The notes under the pieces are model-generated. The model had not been told where the DNA came from and made no database searches. It saw nothing but the letters and a program-made list of their open reading frames with translations. The position numbers and the translations under genes are program-made. A stretch of 64,000 bases of DNA from Flavobacterium denitrificans DSM 15936 (lineage in GTDB: Bacteria; Bacteroidota; Bacteroidia; Flavobacteriales; Flavobacteriaceae). The stretch is taken from NCBI RefSeq assembly GCF_000425445.1, contig NZ_AUDL01000011.1, forward strand, positions 186,001 through 250,000. The letters are read 5' to 3'. Positions 9,169 through 17,282 of this stretch are shown piece by piece. Numbering within the stretch: position 1 is the stretch's first letter; every line of letters begins with the position of its first letter.

Positions 9169-9176
9169 TATCTTTG
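9169..9176 (+). promoter_or_regulatory. Bacteroidota -7 promoter element for the SDR gene
   Basis: TATCTTTG matches TAnnTTTG, 43 bases before the SDR start codon. No clear TTG -33 element is found; the operator occupies that position, which fits repression by occlusion. Confidence 0.65.
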
Positions 9177-9219
9177 TATCATAATAATTTAATAATCAAT
9201 AACTTAAATAAAAAATAAA

Positions 9220-9972
9220 ATGAAAAATTTAGAAAACAAAGTTGCAATCGTAACAGGTGGAAACAGTGGAATTGGATATGCAGCTGCAGCGGATTTAGTA
9301 GCAAAAGGTGCAAAAGTAATTGTAACAGGAAGAAACAAAGAAGCTTTGGCAAAAGCCGAAACAGACTTGAACGTTACAGGAATTGCAGCTGATCAATCTG
9401 ACTTAAAATCAATTGACAATTTAGTCGAAGAAGTAAAATCAAAATTCGGTAAAGTGGATATTCTATTTCTAAACGCTGGAATGGCAGCTTTTGCACCAGT
9501 AGAATCAGCTTCAGAAGATCATTACGACAGTATTATGAATGTCAATGTAAAAGGAGTTTATTTTACAGTTCAAAAAGTGCTTCCAATTTTAAATGATGGC
9601 GGTTCAATTATCTTTAATACTTCTGTAAACGCTCATGTTGGAATGCCCAATTCTAGTGTCTATGCTGCAAGTAAAGCAGCTGTATTGTCTTTAAATAAAG
9701 TTTTTGCTGTAGAATTGGCTTCAAGAAAAATTAGAGTAAACGCCGTTTCGCCTGGTCCAATTGAAACACCATTGTACGGAAAAGTTGGTTTAGAAAAAGA
9801 AGAAGTAGAAGGATTAGGATCTGCTTTAGGTGAAAAGATTTTATTAAAACGTTTTGGACAAGCTGCTGAAGTTGCAAAAACAGTTAGTTTCTTAGCTTCA
9901 GACGATGCTTCATTTATTACTGGATCTGAGATTGTGGTTGACGGCGGACTTATCGTAAATACAGTACTATAA
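9220..9972 (+). CDS. SDR-family NAD(P)-dependent oxidoreductase
   Basis: 250 residues, the usual length of a classical short-chain dehydrogenase. Cofactor motif TGGNSGIG (12-19), NAG (85-87), catalytic Ser near 135, YAASK with Tyr148 and Lys152, and PGPIETP after the active site. It should reduce or oxidise a small carbonyl or alcohol with NAD(P)H; the substrate cannot be read from sequence. An operator/promoter pair lies just upstream and the TetR regulator follows on the same strand, with its own copy of the operator in the short spacer, so this pair probably forms an inducible detoxification unit. Confidence 0.93.
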   Translation: MKNLENKVAIVTGGNSGIGYAAAADLVAKGAKVIVTGRNKEALAKAETDLNVTGIAADQSDLKSIDNLVEEVKSKFGKVDILFLNAGMAAFAPVESASEDHYDSIMNVNVKGVYFTVQKVLPILNDGGSIIFNTSVNAHVGMPNSSVYAASKAAVLSLNKVFAVELASRKIRVNAVSPGPIETPLYGKVGLEKEEVEGLGSALGEKILLKRFGQAAEVAKTVSFLASDDASFITGSEIVVDGGLIVNTVL

Positions 9973-9989
9973 TTTTTTTGACCAATTCA

Positions 9990-10004
9990 GGAACGATTGT
10001 TCCG
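9990..10004. promoter_or_regulatory. Second TetR-type operator, before the regulator gene
   Basis: GGAACGATTGTTCCG matches the core of the palindrome at 9142-9167 with one base different. It sits just upstream of a second -7 element, TATCTTTG at 10013-10020, suggesting autoregulation. Confidence 0.75.
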
Positions 10005-10012
10005 TATTTTTG

Positions 10013-10020
10013 TATCTTTG
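10013..10020 (+). promoter_or_regulatory. -7 promoter element for the TetR gene
   Basis: TATCTTTG, identical to the element before the SDR gene, 24 bases ahead of the ATG at 10044. Its position within the longer open frame argues that translation starts at 10044 and not at 9978. Confidence 0.65.
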
Positions 10021-10043
10021 TAAATGAATTTAATTTGAATGTC

Positions 10044-10625
10044 ATGGCTAGAACGAAAGAGTTTAATGAAGATCATGCTTTAGATAAAGCGATTGAAATT
10101 TTTTGGCACAAAGGTTATAACGGAACTTCTGCCCAGGATTTGGTGACGCATTTAGGTTTGAGCCGTTCTAGTTTGTATGATACTTTTGGAGATAAGCAGC
10201 AATTGTTTATGAAGTCTTTACAGCGTTATCAGTTGCAAGCGCAAGAATCGGTAAAAGAGCTTTTAGAGAAGTCAGAGAATGTGGAAGAAACATTGAAGGC
10301 TATTTTTAAGCAAGCTGTGATCGAAAGTCTTGAAGATCGAATTACAAAAGGGTGTTTTATGGTTAATTCGTCTGTAGAATTGGCTATGCATGACGAAGAA
10401 ATTGCTAAAATTGTAAAAAGCAATAGCCAAACGATGGAAGAAGTTTTTACAAATGCCGTGAAAAAAGGGCAGGAGGCTGGACATATTTCCAAACAGTTGG
10501 ATGCAAAAGTTTTGGCTCGATTTATCTTTAATAATTATTGCGGAATTCGTGTCTTGGCCCGTGCTGGAGAAAGAAACAAACAAGTTTATGATGATATTGT
10601 AAAAGCCGTATTTTCGGTTTTATAA
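10044..10625 (+). CDS. TetR/AcrR-family transcriptional regulator
   Basis: 193 residues from MARTKEF. N-terminal TetR DNA-binding domain with the helix-turn-helix GLSRSSLYDTFGDKQQLF at about 40-57; the C-terminal ligand domain has the GCFMVNSSVEL segment typical of the YcdC/YbiH-like TetR group that controls SDR genes. The frame stays open upstream to 9978, but the operator and -7 element lie in that stretch, so the ATG at 10044 is preferred. It probably represses itself and the SDR gene through the shared GGAACGATYGTTCC operators. The ligand is unknown. Confidence 0.9.
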   Translation: MARTKEFNEDHALDKAIEIFWHKGYNGTSAQDLVTHLGLSRSSLYDTFGDKQQLFMKSLQRYQLQAQESVKELLEKSENVEETLKAIFKQAVIESLEDRITKGCFMVNSSVELAMHDEEIAKIVKSNSQTMEEVFTNAVKKGQEAGHISKQLDAKVLARFIFNNYCGIRVLARAGERNKQVYDDIVKAVFSVL

Positions 10626-10646
10626 AATTTAAATTTATGACAATAA

Positions 10647-10680
10647 AAAAACGGCAGTTACATTTGTAACTGCCGTTTTC
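10647..10680. terminator. Bidirectional rho-independent terminator
   Basis: ACGGCAGTTAC (10651-10661) and GTAACTGCCGT (10666-10676) form an 11-bp stem with a 4-base loop, flanked by A-run and T-run. It separates the TetR gene from the convergent nucleoid-associated protein gene. Confidence 0.85.
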
Positions 10681-10713
10681 TGTTTTAAGTAAGTAATAGA
10701 AAATGAAAACTTC

Positions 10714-11772
10714 TTAGTTTTTTTCTTCTTTGTTGAAGTAAACTAAGTAGTAATACATTTGTTTTTCTTCATCCCAGCCTTTTTCAACAAATTTTTCTGC
10801 ACTTTCAGGATTAATGAAATCCATTTTAATCTGGATGTGAGTATCCAAATTAATTACGTTTTTAATCGATTTTCTAGCGTCAGAAACTGCTGCGTTGGCA
10901 ATTGGGAATGAGGTAACATCTTCGATGCTGTATTTTTCTCCTTTATCAACTTTATAGTTCTTAAATTCAGGAATCAAATCAGGATTGTCTAGTACTTCAT
11001 TCAAGAAATTCTGCTCTTCAAACTGATCATTTTTAGCGAAATAATTCACAGATCGGTTCATAAACATTACTTCCTCTTTCTTGTCTTCTGCTGGCAAAAC
11101 CACGTCTTTTGCGAAGTTTTGACAGAACTTTAAATATTTTTTAGTGATGAAATTTTCATCTTCAAAAGCATCAACAGATAAAAAGTGCTCTAACCAGTAA
11201 CGTGCGTCGTAACGGTTGCTATCAACAGTCAAGATTTTGTATCCTTCTTCTTTTTTATAGTTGAAAATCAAACATCCTTTGTCCAATTTACTCAAGTTGA
11301 TTCCTTGTTGCAAAATCATTTCAAGGTTGCTTCCGTTTTCTTCAAACTGTAAAAAGTCGGCTTGTAATTCGCTTTTGAAAATTCCGATTGCATCAACAAC
11401 ATTGTTATCAATACTTAGATTCGTCAAATACGTTACATAAACTTCTCCGTTTTTAATATGCGGGTGATTTGACTGCTCGTATAAATGCTTTGTGATTTTT
11501 TTAGAAACCTCATGAACACTCGCTGGATTAGCAAAAATCTCAGTTGCATATTTGAACATGTCGTTGTAATCCAAGTCCACTTCGTGTGCAAACTGATAGT
11601 AGTTTTCTTCTTTTTCTCTAAAAGGCTTAAAAAAGAACTCTTTTATCAAAGGCACAATTTCATCATTAAGATTAAATGGCTGCTCTGATAAAAAAATAGC
11701 TTCGTTACGGCTTTTGTTTCCTACGCGGTGTATGGACAGCGTGTCGATGTGGGTATTGAAAAGGTTTATCAT
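10714..11772 (-). CDS. 37-kDa nucleoid-associated protein (NdpA/YejK family)
   Basis: 352 residues, matching the family length. The N-terminus (INLFNTHIDTLSIHRVGNKS) and the block KNGEVYVTYLTNLSIDNN...VDAIGIFKSE match the pattern of the nucleoid-associated NA37 family, whose E. coli member YejK binds DNA. Soluble, no signal peptide. It is alone on its strand, bounded by the terminator at 10647 and a CTTAG-type repeat at 11780. The family call is confident; its exact role in Bacteroidota chromosomes is not established from this sequence. Confidence 0.85.
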   Translation of the reverse strand: MINLFNTHIDTLSIHRVGNKSRNEAIFLSEQPFNLNDEIVPLIKEFFFKPFREKEENYYQFAHEVDLDYNDMFKYATEIFANPASVHEVSKKITKHLYEQSNHPHIKNGEVYVTYLTNLSIDNNVVDAIGIFKSELQADFLQFEENGSNLEMILQQGINLSKLDKGCLIFNYKKEEGYKILTVDSNRYDARYWLEHFLSVDAFEDENFITKKYLKFCQNFAKDVVLPAEDKKEEVMFMNRSVNYFAKNDQFEEQNFLNEVLDNPDLIPEFKNYKVDKGEKYSIEDVTSFPIANAAVSDARKSIKNVINLDTHIQIKMDFINPESAEKFVEKGWDEEKQMYYYLVYFNKEEKN

Positions 11773-11779
11773 TTTTTTT

Positions 11780-11817
11780 GAGTTGCTGAGATTCTAAGTT
11801 TCTAAGATACTAAGTTT
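11780..11817. repeat. CTTAG-type repeat, left flank of four-helix-bundle gene
   Basis: GAGTTGCTGAGATTCTAAG followed by TTCTAAGATACTAAG. This is the inverse of the unit at 12237-12271; the two bracket the four-helix-bundle gene. Confidence 0.6.
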
Positions 11818-12177
11818 TTAATTATTGTCTTTTAATTTTCTGATTAATGACGCTAACATTCTTTCGATCTCTCGACTATCCTCATATATAAGGTTAAATT
11901 CTTCTTCGTTTATGTAAATTATATTTTTTGCAATTTCAAGTTGGGTCTGCATTTCAAATAAAGAGCCGAGAGAAATATATAAAAATCGTAAAAAATCTTT
12001 ATTACTTTCTCTTCCAGATCCTTCTGCAATGTTACTTGGAATTGATACTGAACTTCGACGTATTTGCGAAGTTAATCCAAAAGTTTCTTCTTTTGGGAAA
12101 GTTCTTGTTACTTTATAAATTTTTGTAACTAAGGAAATTGATTTCTGCCAGACTAAAATCTTTTTAAAATGACTCAT
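11818..12177 (-). CDS. Four-helix bundle protein (23S rRNA intervening-sequence-protein family)
   Basis: 119 residues. LVWQKSISLVTKIYKVT, FGLTSQIRRSSVSIPSNIAEGSGR and the C-terminal LIRKLK are the standard landmarks of the S23/IVP family, which folds as a four-helix bundle. Members were first found inside intervening sequences of 23S rRNA genes but most, as here, are free-standing with unknown function. The gene sits in a unit of about 490 bases bounded by inverted CTTAG-type repeats, which hints at a mobile or repeat-borne cassette, though the same repeats also occur elsewhere without this gene. Confidence 0.85.
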   Translation of the reverse strand: MSHFKKILVWQKSISLVTKIYKVTRTFPKEETFGLTSQIRRSSVSIPSNIAEGSGRESNKDFLRFLYISLGSLFEMQTQLEIAKNIIYINEEEFNLIYEDSREIERMLASLIRKLKDNN

Positions 12178-12236
12178 TAACTTATTTTTTAAATTAAATT
12201 TAAAAATAAGAAAAATCCTTCAAAATTTAAAAAATC

Positions 12237-12271
12237 AGAATCTTAGAGTCTCAGCATCTTAGCAACTTAAC
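12237..12271. repeat. CTTAG-type repeat, right flank of four-helix-bundle gene
   Basis: AGAATCTTAGAGTCTCAGC then ATCTTAGCAACTTAACG, in inverted orientation to 11780-11817 and also downstream of the TnpR-like gene, where it could end transcription. Confidence 0.6.
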
Positions 12272-12272
12272 G

Positions 12273-12815
12273 TTAGTTCCAATTCTCCTCAAATCCATAA
12301 TCTTCAAAGCTGTCATCGCCTTCGAACATGTCAAGATCGTCTTCGTCTAGGTCATCTTCAAATTCTCCATAGATATCGTCGTGCATGTCATCAGCTTCGA
12401 AGTTTTTTTCGATGGCGTCTGCTGGCATTTCACCGTGAGAGAATAAAGTTTCTGGGTATGTAACTCCAACTTGTTCATCTTCGACAGCAGCCAATTCAAC
12501 TAAGAAAGTCCACATGCTGATGAAATCATAAACGTAGATAATCTTTGTGTTTTCTTTGTCTAAAATACTAGATAACGGATAATCGTTCATGGTTCTTATT
12601 TCGCCAGGAACATCTCCTGTGTCGAAAAGCGGAATTTCATCTTCTTGGTTCCAAGTATCATCACAAGTATAAAATGAAGCCACTTCAGATCCGTCAAAGC
12701 CAAAAGAGTTGAAGATTGCATTGTGTAAATCTTCAAGAGTATCGTCTTCAAGAATTGCGATGTCTCTGAAAATATCTTCTTCGGCGTCTAGAATAACTCT
12801 AAATTTATAAACCAT
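12273..12815 (-). CDS. IS1096-passenger TnpR / pRiA4b ORF-3-like protein
   Basis: 180 residues. The N-terminal YKFRVILDAEEDIFRDIAI, DTLEDLHNAIFNSFGFDG and FYTCDDTW match the plasmid pRiA4b ORF-3-like fold. Despite the name taken from IS1096, family members are common stand-alone chromosomal proteins with no proven transposition role. The last ~45 residues are extremely acidic (DDLDEDDLDMFEGDD). No transposase or terminal repeats surround it. Expected to be cytoplasmic; function unknown. Confidence 0.8.
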   Translation of the reverse strand: MVYKFRVILDAEEDIFRDIAILEDDTLEDLHNAIFNSFGFDGSEVASFYTCDDTWNQEDEIPLFDTGDVPGEIRTMNDYPLSSILDKENTKIIYVYDFISMWTFLVELAAVEDEQVGVTYPETLFSHGEMPADAIEKNFEADDMHDDIYGEFEDDLDEDDLDMFEGDDSFEDYGFEENWN

Positions 12816-12936
12816 AATCTTTGTTTTTATTGAGAGGTCAAAGGTAAAATATAAAAAACGAAATACGAATTCTGAATTACGATTTGTTGAAAAGATTTTA
12901 ATCTTTTGTTTTTCTGTAATTTAATTGTTTTGCAGT

Positions 12937-13016
12937 CCTACGAGGTTTTCAAAACCTCGTAGGTCTTATTAATACTGAAGTTTACACCTACAAGATTTTG
13001 AAAACCTTGCAGAAGG
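12937..13016. repeat. Two adjacent AAGGTTTTCAAAACC-type palindromes
   Basis: At 12937-12963, CCTACGAGGTTTTC mirrors itself perfectly. At 12987-13016, CCTACAAGATTTTG faces AAAACCTTGCAGAAGG. The same family recurs at 34952-34978 and, in variant form, 51654-51686. It lies between an upstream promoter region (TnpR-like) and the end of the HPP gene. Confidence 0.7.
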
Positions 13017-13026
13017 AGAAATATAA

Positions 13027-13626
13027 TTATTTTCTCGCCAATCTTTTTCGAATCTTATGATAGTGTTTGTGATAAGTGCTATGGCTCGGATAACTTCTGC
13101 TTGATGTCATATTATTAAAAATCAAAGCCGTCAAAAGTAAAATCAGAACTCCTGTAAAAACCGGAGAAAGAACATACATATAACCTAAAGCTTTTACTTT
13201 TTCTGTTCCAATCACTGCAATTAGAGCTGTCGCTCCTCCTGGCGGATGAAGTGTTTTGGTAATCTGCATTAAAATAATTGCAAATGAAACTGCCAACGGC
13301 GCTGCAATCCACATAATGTCTGGAACCAGTTTATTGACTGTAACTCCGACAAGAGCAGAAATTACGTGTCCACCGACTAAATTTCGAGGCTGTGAAAATG
13401 GACTCTGAATAATTCCATAAACCAAAACACTCGATGCCCCAAAAGAACCAATTAAATAAACGGCATCAGAGCCAGAAAAATGTATAGATTGTACATAAGC
13501 CAAAACTCCGATTCCGACAAAAGATCCTAAAAATGACCAAAAGTGTTCTTTGTAATCTATTAAAGTTTCCTTGTAAAGAATGTAGCGTGTTTTGCGGTAG
13601 CTTCTTTTTATTTTTTCAGTTGGCAT
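13027..13626 (-). CDS. HPP-family integral membrane protein
   Basis: 199 residues with four hydrophobic segments and the signature HPPGGATAL at 127-135, which gives the family its name, plus QSPFSQPRNLVGGHVISA. HPP proteins are inner-membrane proteins; some plant and cyanobacterial members transport nitrite, but the substrate here is not known. Basic at both ends (KIKRSYRKTRY, KHYHKIRKRLARK). It lies 84 bases downstream of the ClC channel gene on the same strand and may be co-transcribed, suggesting an anion-handling pair, which is inference. Confidence 0.88.
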   Translation of the reverse strand: MPTEKIKRSYRKTRYILYKETLIDYKEHFWSFLGSFVGIGVLAYVQSIHFSGSDAVYLIGSFGASSVLVYGIIQSPFSQPRNLVGGHVISALVGVTVNKLVPDIMWIAAPLAVSFAIILMQITKTLHPPGGATALIAVIGTEKVKALGYMYVLSPVFTGVLILLLTALIFNNMTSSRSYPSHSTYHKHYHKIRKRLARK

Positions 13627-13710
13627 TGTGATATTATTTTGCGCGTTATGCTTTTAAATATATTTTGCTATATATTTTAATCTTTAATCTGCAGATTAAC
13701 AGCCTGTAAA

Positions 13711-15009
13711 TTATTTAATTAGACTTGGAGAATAACTGTAAACTGTATAAGGATAAATGGTTTTTGCAGTGTATTTTGAAATCAGGCAAACTACAAGAAT
13801 TGGGAAAAACAAAGTGTAGTCATTTGTTAGTCCGCATACCAAGAATATCGCGGTGAAAGGTGCATGAATACTGGCACTTAAAACTGCTGCCATTCCGATA
13901 ATCATAAAGTTGATCGGAAGTACATTTACATGGAAAAAGCTGTTTAAAACCGAAGCTAATAATAATCCTAAAAAGGCTCCAATAAATAAACTTGGTGCAA
14001 AAACACCCCCGTCACCACCAGAAGCCAATGTTATTGAGGTTACAATTGGTTTCAGAATCAAGATTGCGATAAAAGTCAATCCTAAAGTTACGGTCAATTG
14101 CGTTTGAGTTCCAAAAATTCCTTTAATCGCATGATAACCTTCACCATATAATTGTGGAAAAATGAATAACGAGACACTCAAGACAACTGAACCAATTAAA
14201 ATTTTATAGTAATGTGTATCAATTTTTCCAAATTGAGATTTGAAGAATAATACACAACGTGTTAAATAAACAGAATTAATTCCAGCTAAAATTCCTAAAA
14301 GAATGAAGTATGGAATCGCTTTTAAATTCCATGTTTCGATTGAAACTGCAAATAATGGTTCTTCTTTTAAAATGGTTAACAAACAAAAAGCAATCGAAAC
14401 TGCAATTACATTTGAAATAATAAATGCTTTGGTCACTTTTCGAGAAATCACTTCAAAAGCAAATAGGATCCCTGCAATCGGACTGCTGAAAAGTGCTGTA
14501 ACACCTGCCGCAACACCTGCGCAAATTAATTCAGTTTTGTATTGACGGAAAATATTTTCTTTTTCGTGTGCGACAGATCCAATTGTCGCCGTAGCAACAA
14601 CTGTAGAAACTTCGATTCCTGTCGAGCCTCCAAAAATAACTGTTAATAATCCGTTGATGAAGTGCGATGGAATTTTGTATGAAGGAAGATTTTTTGATTT
14701 TGATTCAGTACTTTCAAAAACTTCTTTGATTCCCTTATTTTCTTTTTTCTTGAAAAGGTATTGTCTCAAGAAATAAATTACTGATAATCCGAAAACTGGG
14801 AAAATGAGGTAAAATATTGGGTGAACTGAGACTTCGTGAAAGAAGATTTCTTCGTAATACTCCGTTATTTTTTTTAGAGAAATTCCGAGAAAAGCGGAAA
14901 GAAAGCCAATTAAAATAGAAACAATAACTAATTTTCGAAGTTTGATTAATTGATGATTTTTTTTGATTTGCGCCGTTTTGTTCATCACTATAAATTTGAA
15001 GATTCGCAT
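13711..15009 (-). CDS. ClC-type chloride channel / H+-Cl- antiporter
   Basis: 432 residues with about ten hydrophobic segments. The ClC landmarks are GGSTGIEVS (127-135, equivalent to the GREGP filter loop with a Glu at 133), SSPIAGILFAFE (165-176) and GGDGGVFAPSLF (331-342, equivalent to GxFxP). Inner membrane anion transport, either as exchanger or channel. An ATG at 14985 is an alternative start, but a -7 element (TAATTTTG, 15028-15035 on the minus strand) 19 bases upstream supports the ATG at 15009. The filter sequence STGIE departs from the common GREGP. Confidence 0.9.
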   Translation of the reverse strand: MRIFKFIVMNKTAQIKKNHQLIKLRKLVIVSILIGFLSAFLGISLKKITEYYEEIFFHEVSVHPIFYLIFPVFGLSVIYFLRQYLFKKKENKGIKEVFESTESKSKNLPSYKIPSHFINGLLTVIFGGSTGIEVSTVVATATIGSVAHEKENIFRQYKTELICAGVAAGVTALFSSPIAGILFAFEVISRKVTKAFIISNVIAVSIAFCLLTILKEEPLFAVSIETWNLKAIPYFILLGILAGINSVYLTRCVLFFKSQFGKIDTHYYKILIGSVVLSVSLFIFPQLYGEGYHAIKGIFGTQTQLTVTLGLTFIAILILKPIVTSITLASGGDGGVFAPSLFIGAFLGLLLASVLNSFFHVNVLPINFMIIGMAAVLSASIHAPFTAIFLVCGLTNDYTLFFPILVVCLISKYTAKTIYPYTVYSYSPSLIK

Positions 15010-15143
15010 TTTTTTATCTGCGGGTTACAAAATTAAGCATCAAAATCGGTTTTTTCTAGGAAATATTTATTTTAGTGTGTTAAAATGGATATAAACAGGA
15101 AAATTCTGACGTGTGTTTTGCTTGGCAAAGTGAAGAGAAATTG

Positions 15144-15208
15144 CTCGCAAAGTCGCAGAGTCGCAAAGTTTTTTAAGTAAATTCTTTGCGACTCTGCGAC
15201 TTTGCGAG
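15144..15208. repeat. Perfect 25-bp inverted repeat between ClC and VOC genes
   Basis: The arm 15144-15168 (CTCGCAAAGTCGCAGAGTCG...) is the exact reverse complement of 15184-15208, with a 15-base loop. It lies downstream of the VOC-operon on the minus strand and upstream of the ClC gene; it may end the operon transcript. A looser relative is at 19455-19534. Confidence 0.75.
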
Positions 15209-15226
15209 ATTAAAAAATAACTTAAT

Positions 15227-15616
15227 TTATCTTTCGTAAAACTCAATCGGCAATAAATCTGGATCAGCAATAAAAGTAAAACGTTTTTGTGTCGTTTCAT
15301 CAATTCTTATCGGTTCTGATTCTATATTTTTTGAACTCAAAAAAGCAATGGTTTCTTCTAAATTAATTACTTCAAAAGCCAAATGACGCAAACCAACCGC
15401 TTCTGGTCTAGAAGGGCGTTGTGGCGGATTTGGAAATGAAAATAATTCGACAACATAAGAGCCATTCAAAGCCAAATCCAATTTATAAGATTGGCGTTCT
15501 TCACGATAGATTTCTCTAATAATCGTTAAACCTAAAATTTGAGTATAAAAGTGTTTCGATTTTTCATAATCGGAACATAAAATAGCAATATGGTGAACTT
15601 TATTAAGGGTAAGCAT
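15227..15616 (-). CDS. VOC-family protein (glyoxalase I-like)
   Basis: 129 residues. Metal-ligand positions typical of the family are visible: HHIA (His8/9), ELF (Glu57), RHLAFEV (His78) and IEFYE (Glu125). Similar to the YaeR/SMU1112-type small glyoxalase-like proteins of unknown substrate. Its ATG overlaps the stop of the upstream acetyltransferase by one base (TAATG), indicating translational coupling. Last gene of the DinB-YCII-acetyltransferase-VOC operon. Confidence 0.88.
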   Translation of the reverse strand: MLTLNKVHHIAILCSDYEKSKHFYTQILGLTIIREIYREERQSYKLDLALNGSYVVELFSFPNPPQRPSRPEAVGLRHLAFEVINLEETIAFLSSKNIESEPIRIDETTQKRFTFIADPDLLPIEFYER

Positions 15617-16191
15617 TATTTTTTTGATTCAGGTTCTTGATTTAATTTTCGAATAACTTTCGCTGGATTTCCAACTGCGAGTGAATTGTCCGGAATATCT
15701 TTGGTCACAACAGATCCGGCGCCAATAACACAGCCTTTTCCGATGGTGACGCCAGGGCAAATAACGGAATTCCCGCCAATCCAGCAATCGTCTCCAATTG
15801 TAACAGGATAAGCATTTTCGAGTGTTTTTCGCAATTCAGCGTCAAGCGGATGAGATGCAGTATAAATTTGAACATTTGGCGCAATGAATACATTTGAGCC
15901 AATAGTTACAGGCGCGCAATCTAGAACAACACAATTCACGTTGAAATAAACGTTCTCTCCACAGAAAATATTATAACCGTAATCGCAGTGAAATGGAGGT
16001 TCAATATATAAACCTGCTCCTGCATTCGGAATTAATTCTTTTAGAATCTCTTTTGCTTTTTTGGTAACTCTGTATTCTTTAACATTTAAGCTGTGCAAAA
16101 GATTTTTTGCCGCTCTTCGGCCTTTTAGTAACTCAGGATCAAAGGCATTGTAATATTCGCCAGAGATCATTTTTTCTTTTTCTGTTTTCAT
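15616..16191 (-). CDS. Sugar O-acetyltransferase (maltose acetyltransferase family)
   Basis: 191 residues. N-terminal Mac domain (MISGEYYNAFDPELLKGR) followed by left-handed beta-helix hexapeptide repeats (VTIGDDCWIGGNSVICPG, VTIGKGCVIGAGSVV) and the catalytic His in TASHPL (His114). Acetyl-CoA-dependent acetylation of a sugar or galactoside is expected; substrate uncertain. Cytoplasmic. Three bases separate its start from the end of the YCII gene, and it overlaps the VOC gene, so all are one operon. Confidence 0.9.
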   Translation of the reverse strand: MKTEKEKMISGEYYNAFDPELLKGRRAAKNLLHSLNVKEYRVTKKAKEILKELIPNAGAGLYIEPPFHCDYGYNIFCGENVYFNVNCVVLDCAPVTIGSNVFIAPNVQIYTASHPLDAELRKTLENAYPVTIGDDCWIGGNSVICPGVTIGKGCVIGAGSVVTKDIPDNSLAVGNPAKVIRKLNQEPESKK

Positions 16192-16194
16192 TAT

Positions 16195-16653
16195 TTACAT
16201 TTTCGTCTTGGCAATCTTTTCATGTATTTTCACTGTTTCCTGCAAAGCGGCTGTGCAATACCAGGGCGTTAATTCGGCTTCGAGCAAATTGGCCTTTATT
16301 GCCGGGTCAGTGGCAACTAGAGCTTTTGCTTCTTCTATGGTTTCAACATTGAAAATATAGATGCCTCGATAATTTCGATCGTTTTTCATGAAAGGGCCGG
16401 CTACAGCCAATTTTCCTTCTTTGGCCAATTTATTGATGTTTGCCATATGGCCTTCAAACAGCTTTTTGGTTTCTTCTTTTGAAGCTGTTGTATTGGTTCC
16501 GGATTTTAGAAGACAAAAAACATATTTTTTCATTCCGTATTCATCTGCATGAAGTGATTTTGCTAATGCTTCATCGTATTTTGCTTCGGTTTCTTGAGAA
16601 AAACCGATTGTACTGAATAGCATTATTGCCAGAATAATTAGTGAATTTTTCAT
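16195..16653 (-). CDS. Exported YCII-domain protein
   Basis: 152 residues. A Sec signal peptide (KNSLIILAIMLFSTIGFSQ) precedes a YCII-like domain: YVFCLLKSG, HMANINKLAKEGKLAVAGPF and IFNVETIEEAKALVATDP. YCII proteins are small alpha/beta barrel-forming proteins, mostly of unknown function; most are cytoplasmic, so the export signal is a small oddity. Second gene of the DinB-led operon, with 30 bases after the DinB gene. Confidence 0.85.
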   Translation of the reverse strand: MKNSLIILAIMLFSTIGFSQETEAKYDEALAKSLHADEYGMKKYVFCLLKSGTNTTASKEETKKLFEGHMANINKLAKEGKLAVAGPFMKNDRNYRGIYIFNVETIEEAKALVATDPAIKANLLEAELTPWYCTAALQETVKIHEKIAKTKM

Positions 16654-16683
16654 AAAGCTGTTTTTCTATGTGTTTGAATTAAA

Positions 16684-17142
16684 CTAAAGCAATTTCTTTA
16701 GTATAACAATCTGTCCTAAATGATAAACATCATGCTGAATAATTCCGTGTAGATGCTCATAATACGAATGGCCATTGTTGACATATATTTTTGCCAAATG
16801 CTCATCGTCAAAATTTTCAAAAAAAGCGTTCCAAGCTTCCTGTGATTTTGCCAAAGTTTGAAGCGATTGTTCCCATGCTGCTTCAGAAGGATCTAAAACA
16901 GGTACGAAATAATTATGATCAGGCGTTATGATGACTTCTCCGTTCATTCGGTCTAGAATATTTCGTCTCCATTGAATAAGATGATTCACAATTTCCCAAA
17001 TCGTATTCAAGTTTGGATTTATCTTTTTATAAGCTTGTGCCGCTGTTACATTTTTTAAAGTTCCTGCTAGAGTAACCTCCAACCAAGGATTTCCATCATA
17101 AATGGATTGGTATAGATTTGAAATTCGTTTGCTTTCTGACAT
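16684..17142 (-). CDS. DinB-family metal-binding protein
   Basis: 152 residues. Four-helix DinB/YfiT-like fold with the metal triad His54 (IVNHLIQW), His137 and His141 (QHDVYHLGQ). In related enzymes (for example bacillithiol transferases) this fold adds a thiol cofactor to electrophiles; here the substrate is unknown. It is unrelated to the DNA polymerase also called DinB. First gene of the four-gene operon, divergent from the TonB-dependent receptor across 140 bases. Confidence 0.87.
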   Translation of the reverse strand: MSESKRISNLYQSIYDGNPWLEVTLAGTLKNVTAAQAYKKINPNLNTIWEIVNHLIQWRRNILDRMNGEVIITPDHNYFVPVLDPSEAAWEQSLQTLAKSQEAWNAFFENFDDEHLAKIYVNNGHSYYEHLHGIIQHDVYHLGQIVILKKLL

Positions 17143-17251
17143 GATTTTTGGTTTTTCTATTCCTAGCTAAGATACAAATAAGTATTTTACAACTCATCCT
17201 TGAAATTCTACAATTGGGTTATTATATATTTTTTAACGCTAATTGTTAAAA

Positions 17252-17259
17252 TACATTTG
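17252..17259 (+). promoter_or_regulatory. -7 promoter element before the TonB-dependent receptor
   Basis: TACATTTG matches TAnnTTTG, 23 bases before the receptor start codon. No convincing -33 TTG at the usual distance. Confidence 0.5.
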
Positions 17260-17282
17260 CTTCATCAAAAACCAAAGATGAC

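Noticed and set aside
9978..10043. Longer N-terminus of the TetR protein
   Set aside because: An operator copy and a -7 element lie in this stretch; the ATG at 10044 gives the usual TetR N-terminus.
11818..12177. Intervening sequence inside a 23S rRNA gene
   Set aside because: There is no rRNA sequence around this gene.
12273..12815. Insertion sequence suggested by the IS1096-passenger name
   Set aside because: No transposase, terminal inverted repeats or target duplication; the family is normally chromosomal.
15067..15303. Open frame of 78 codons overlapping the VOC gene and the 25-bp inverted repeat
   Set aside because: It lies across a repeat and in antiphase to a well-supported gene; no recognisable protein.
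16684..17142. DNA polymerase IV because of the DinB name
   Set aside because: The protein is a small four-helix metal-binding protein with a His triad, not a polymerase.
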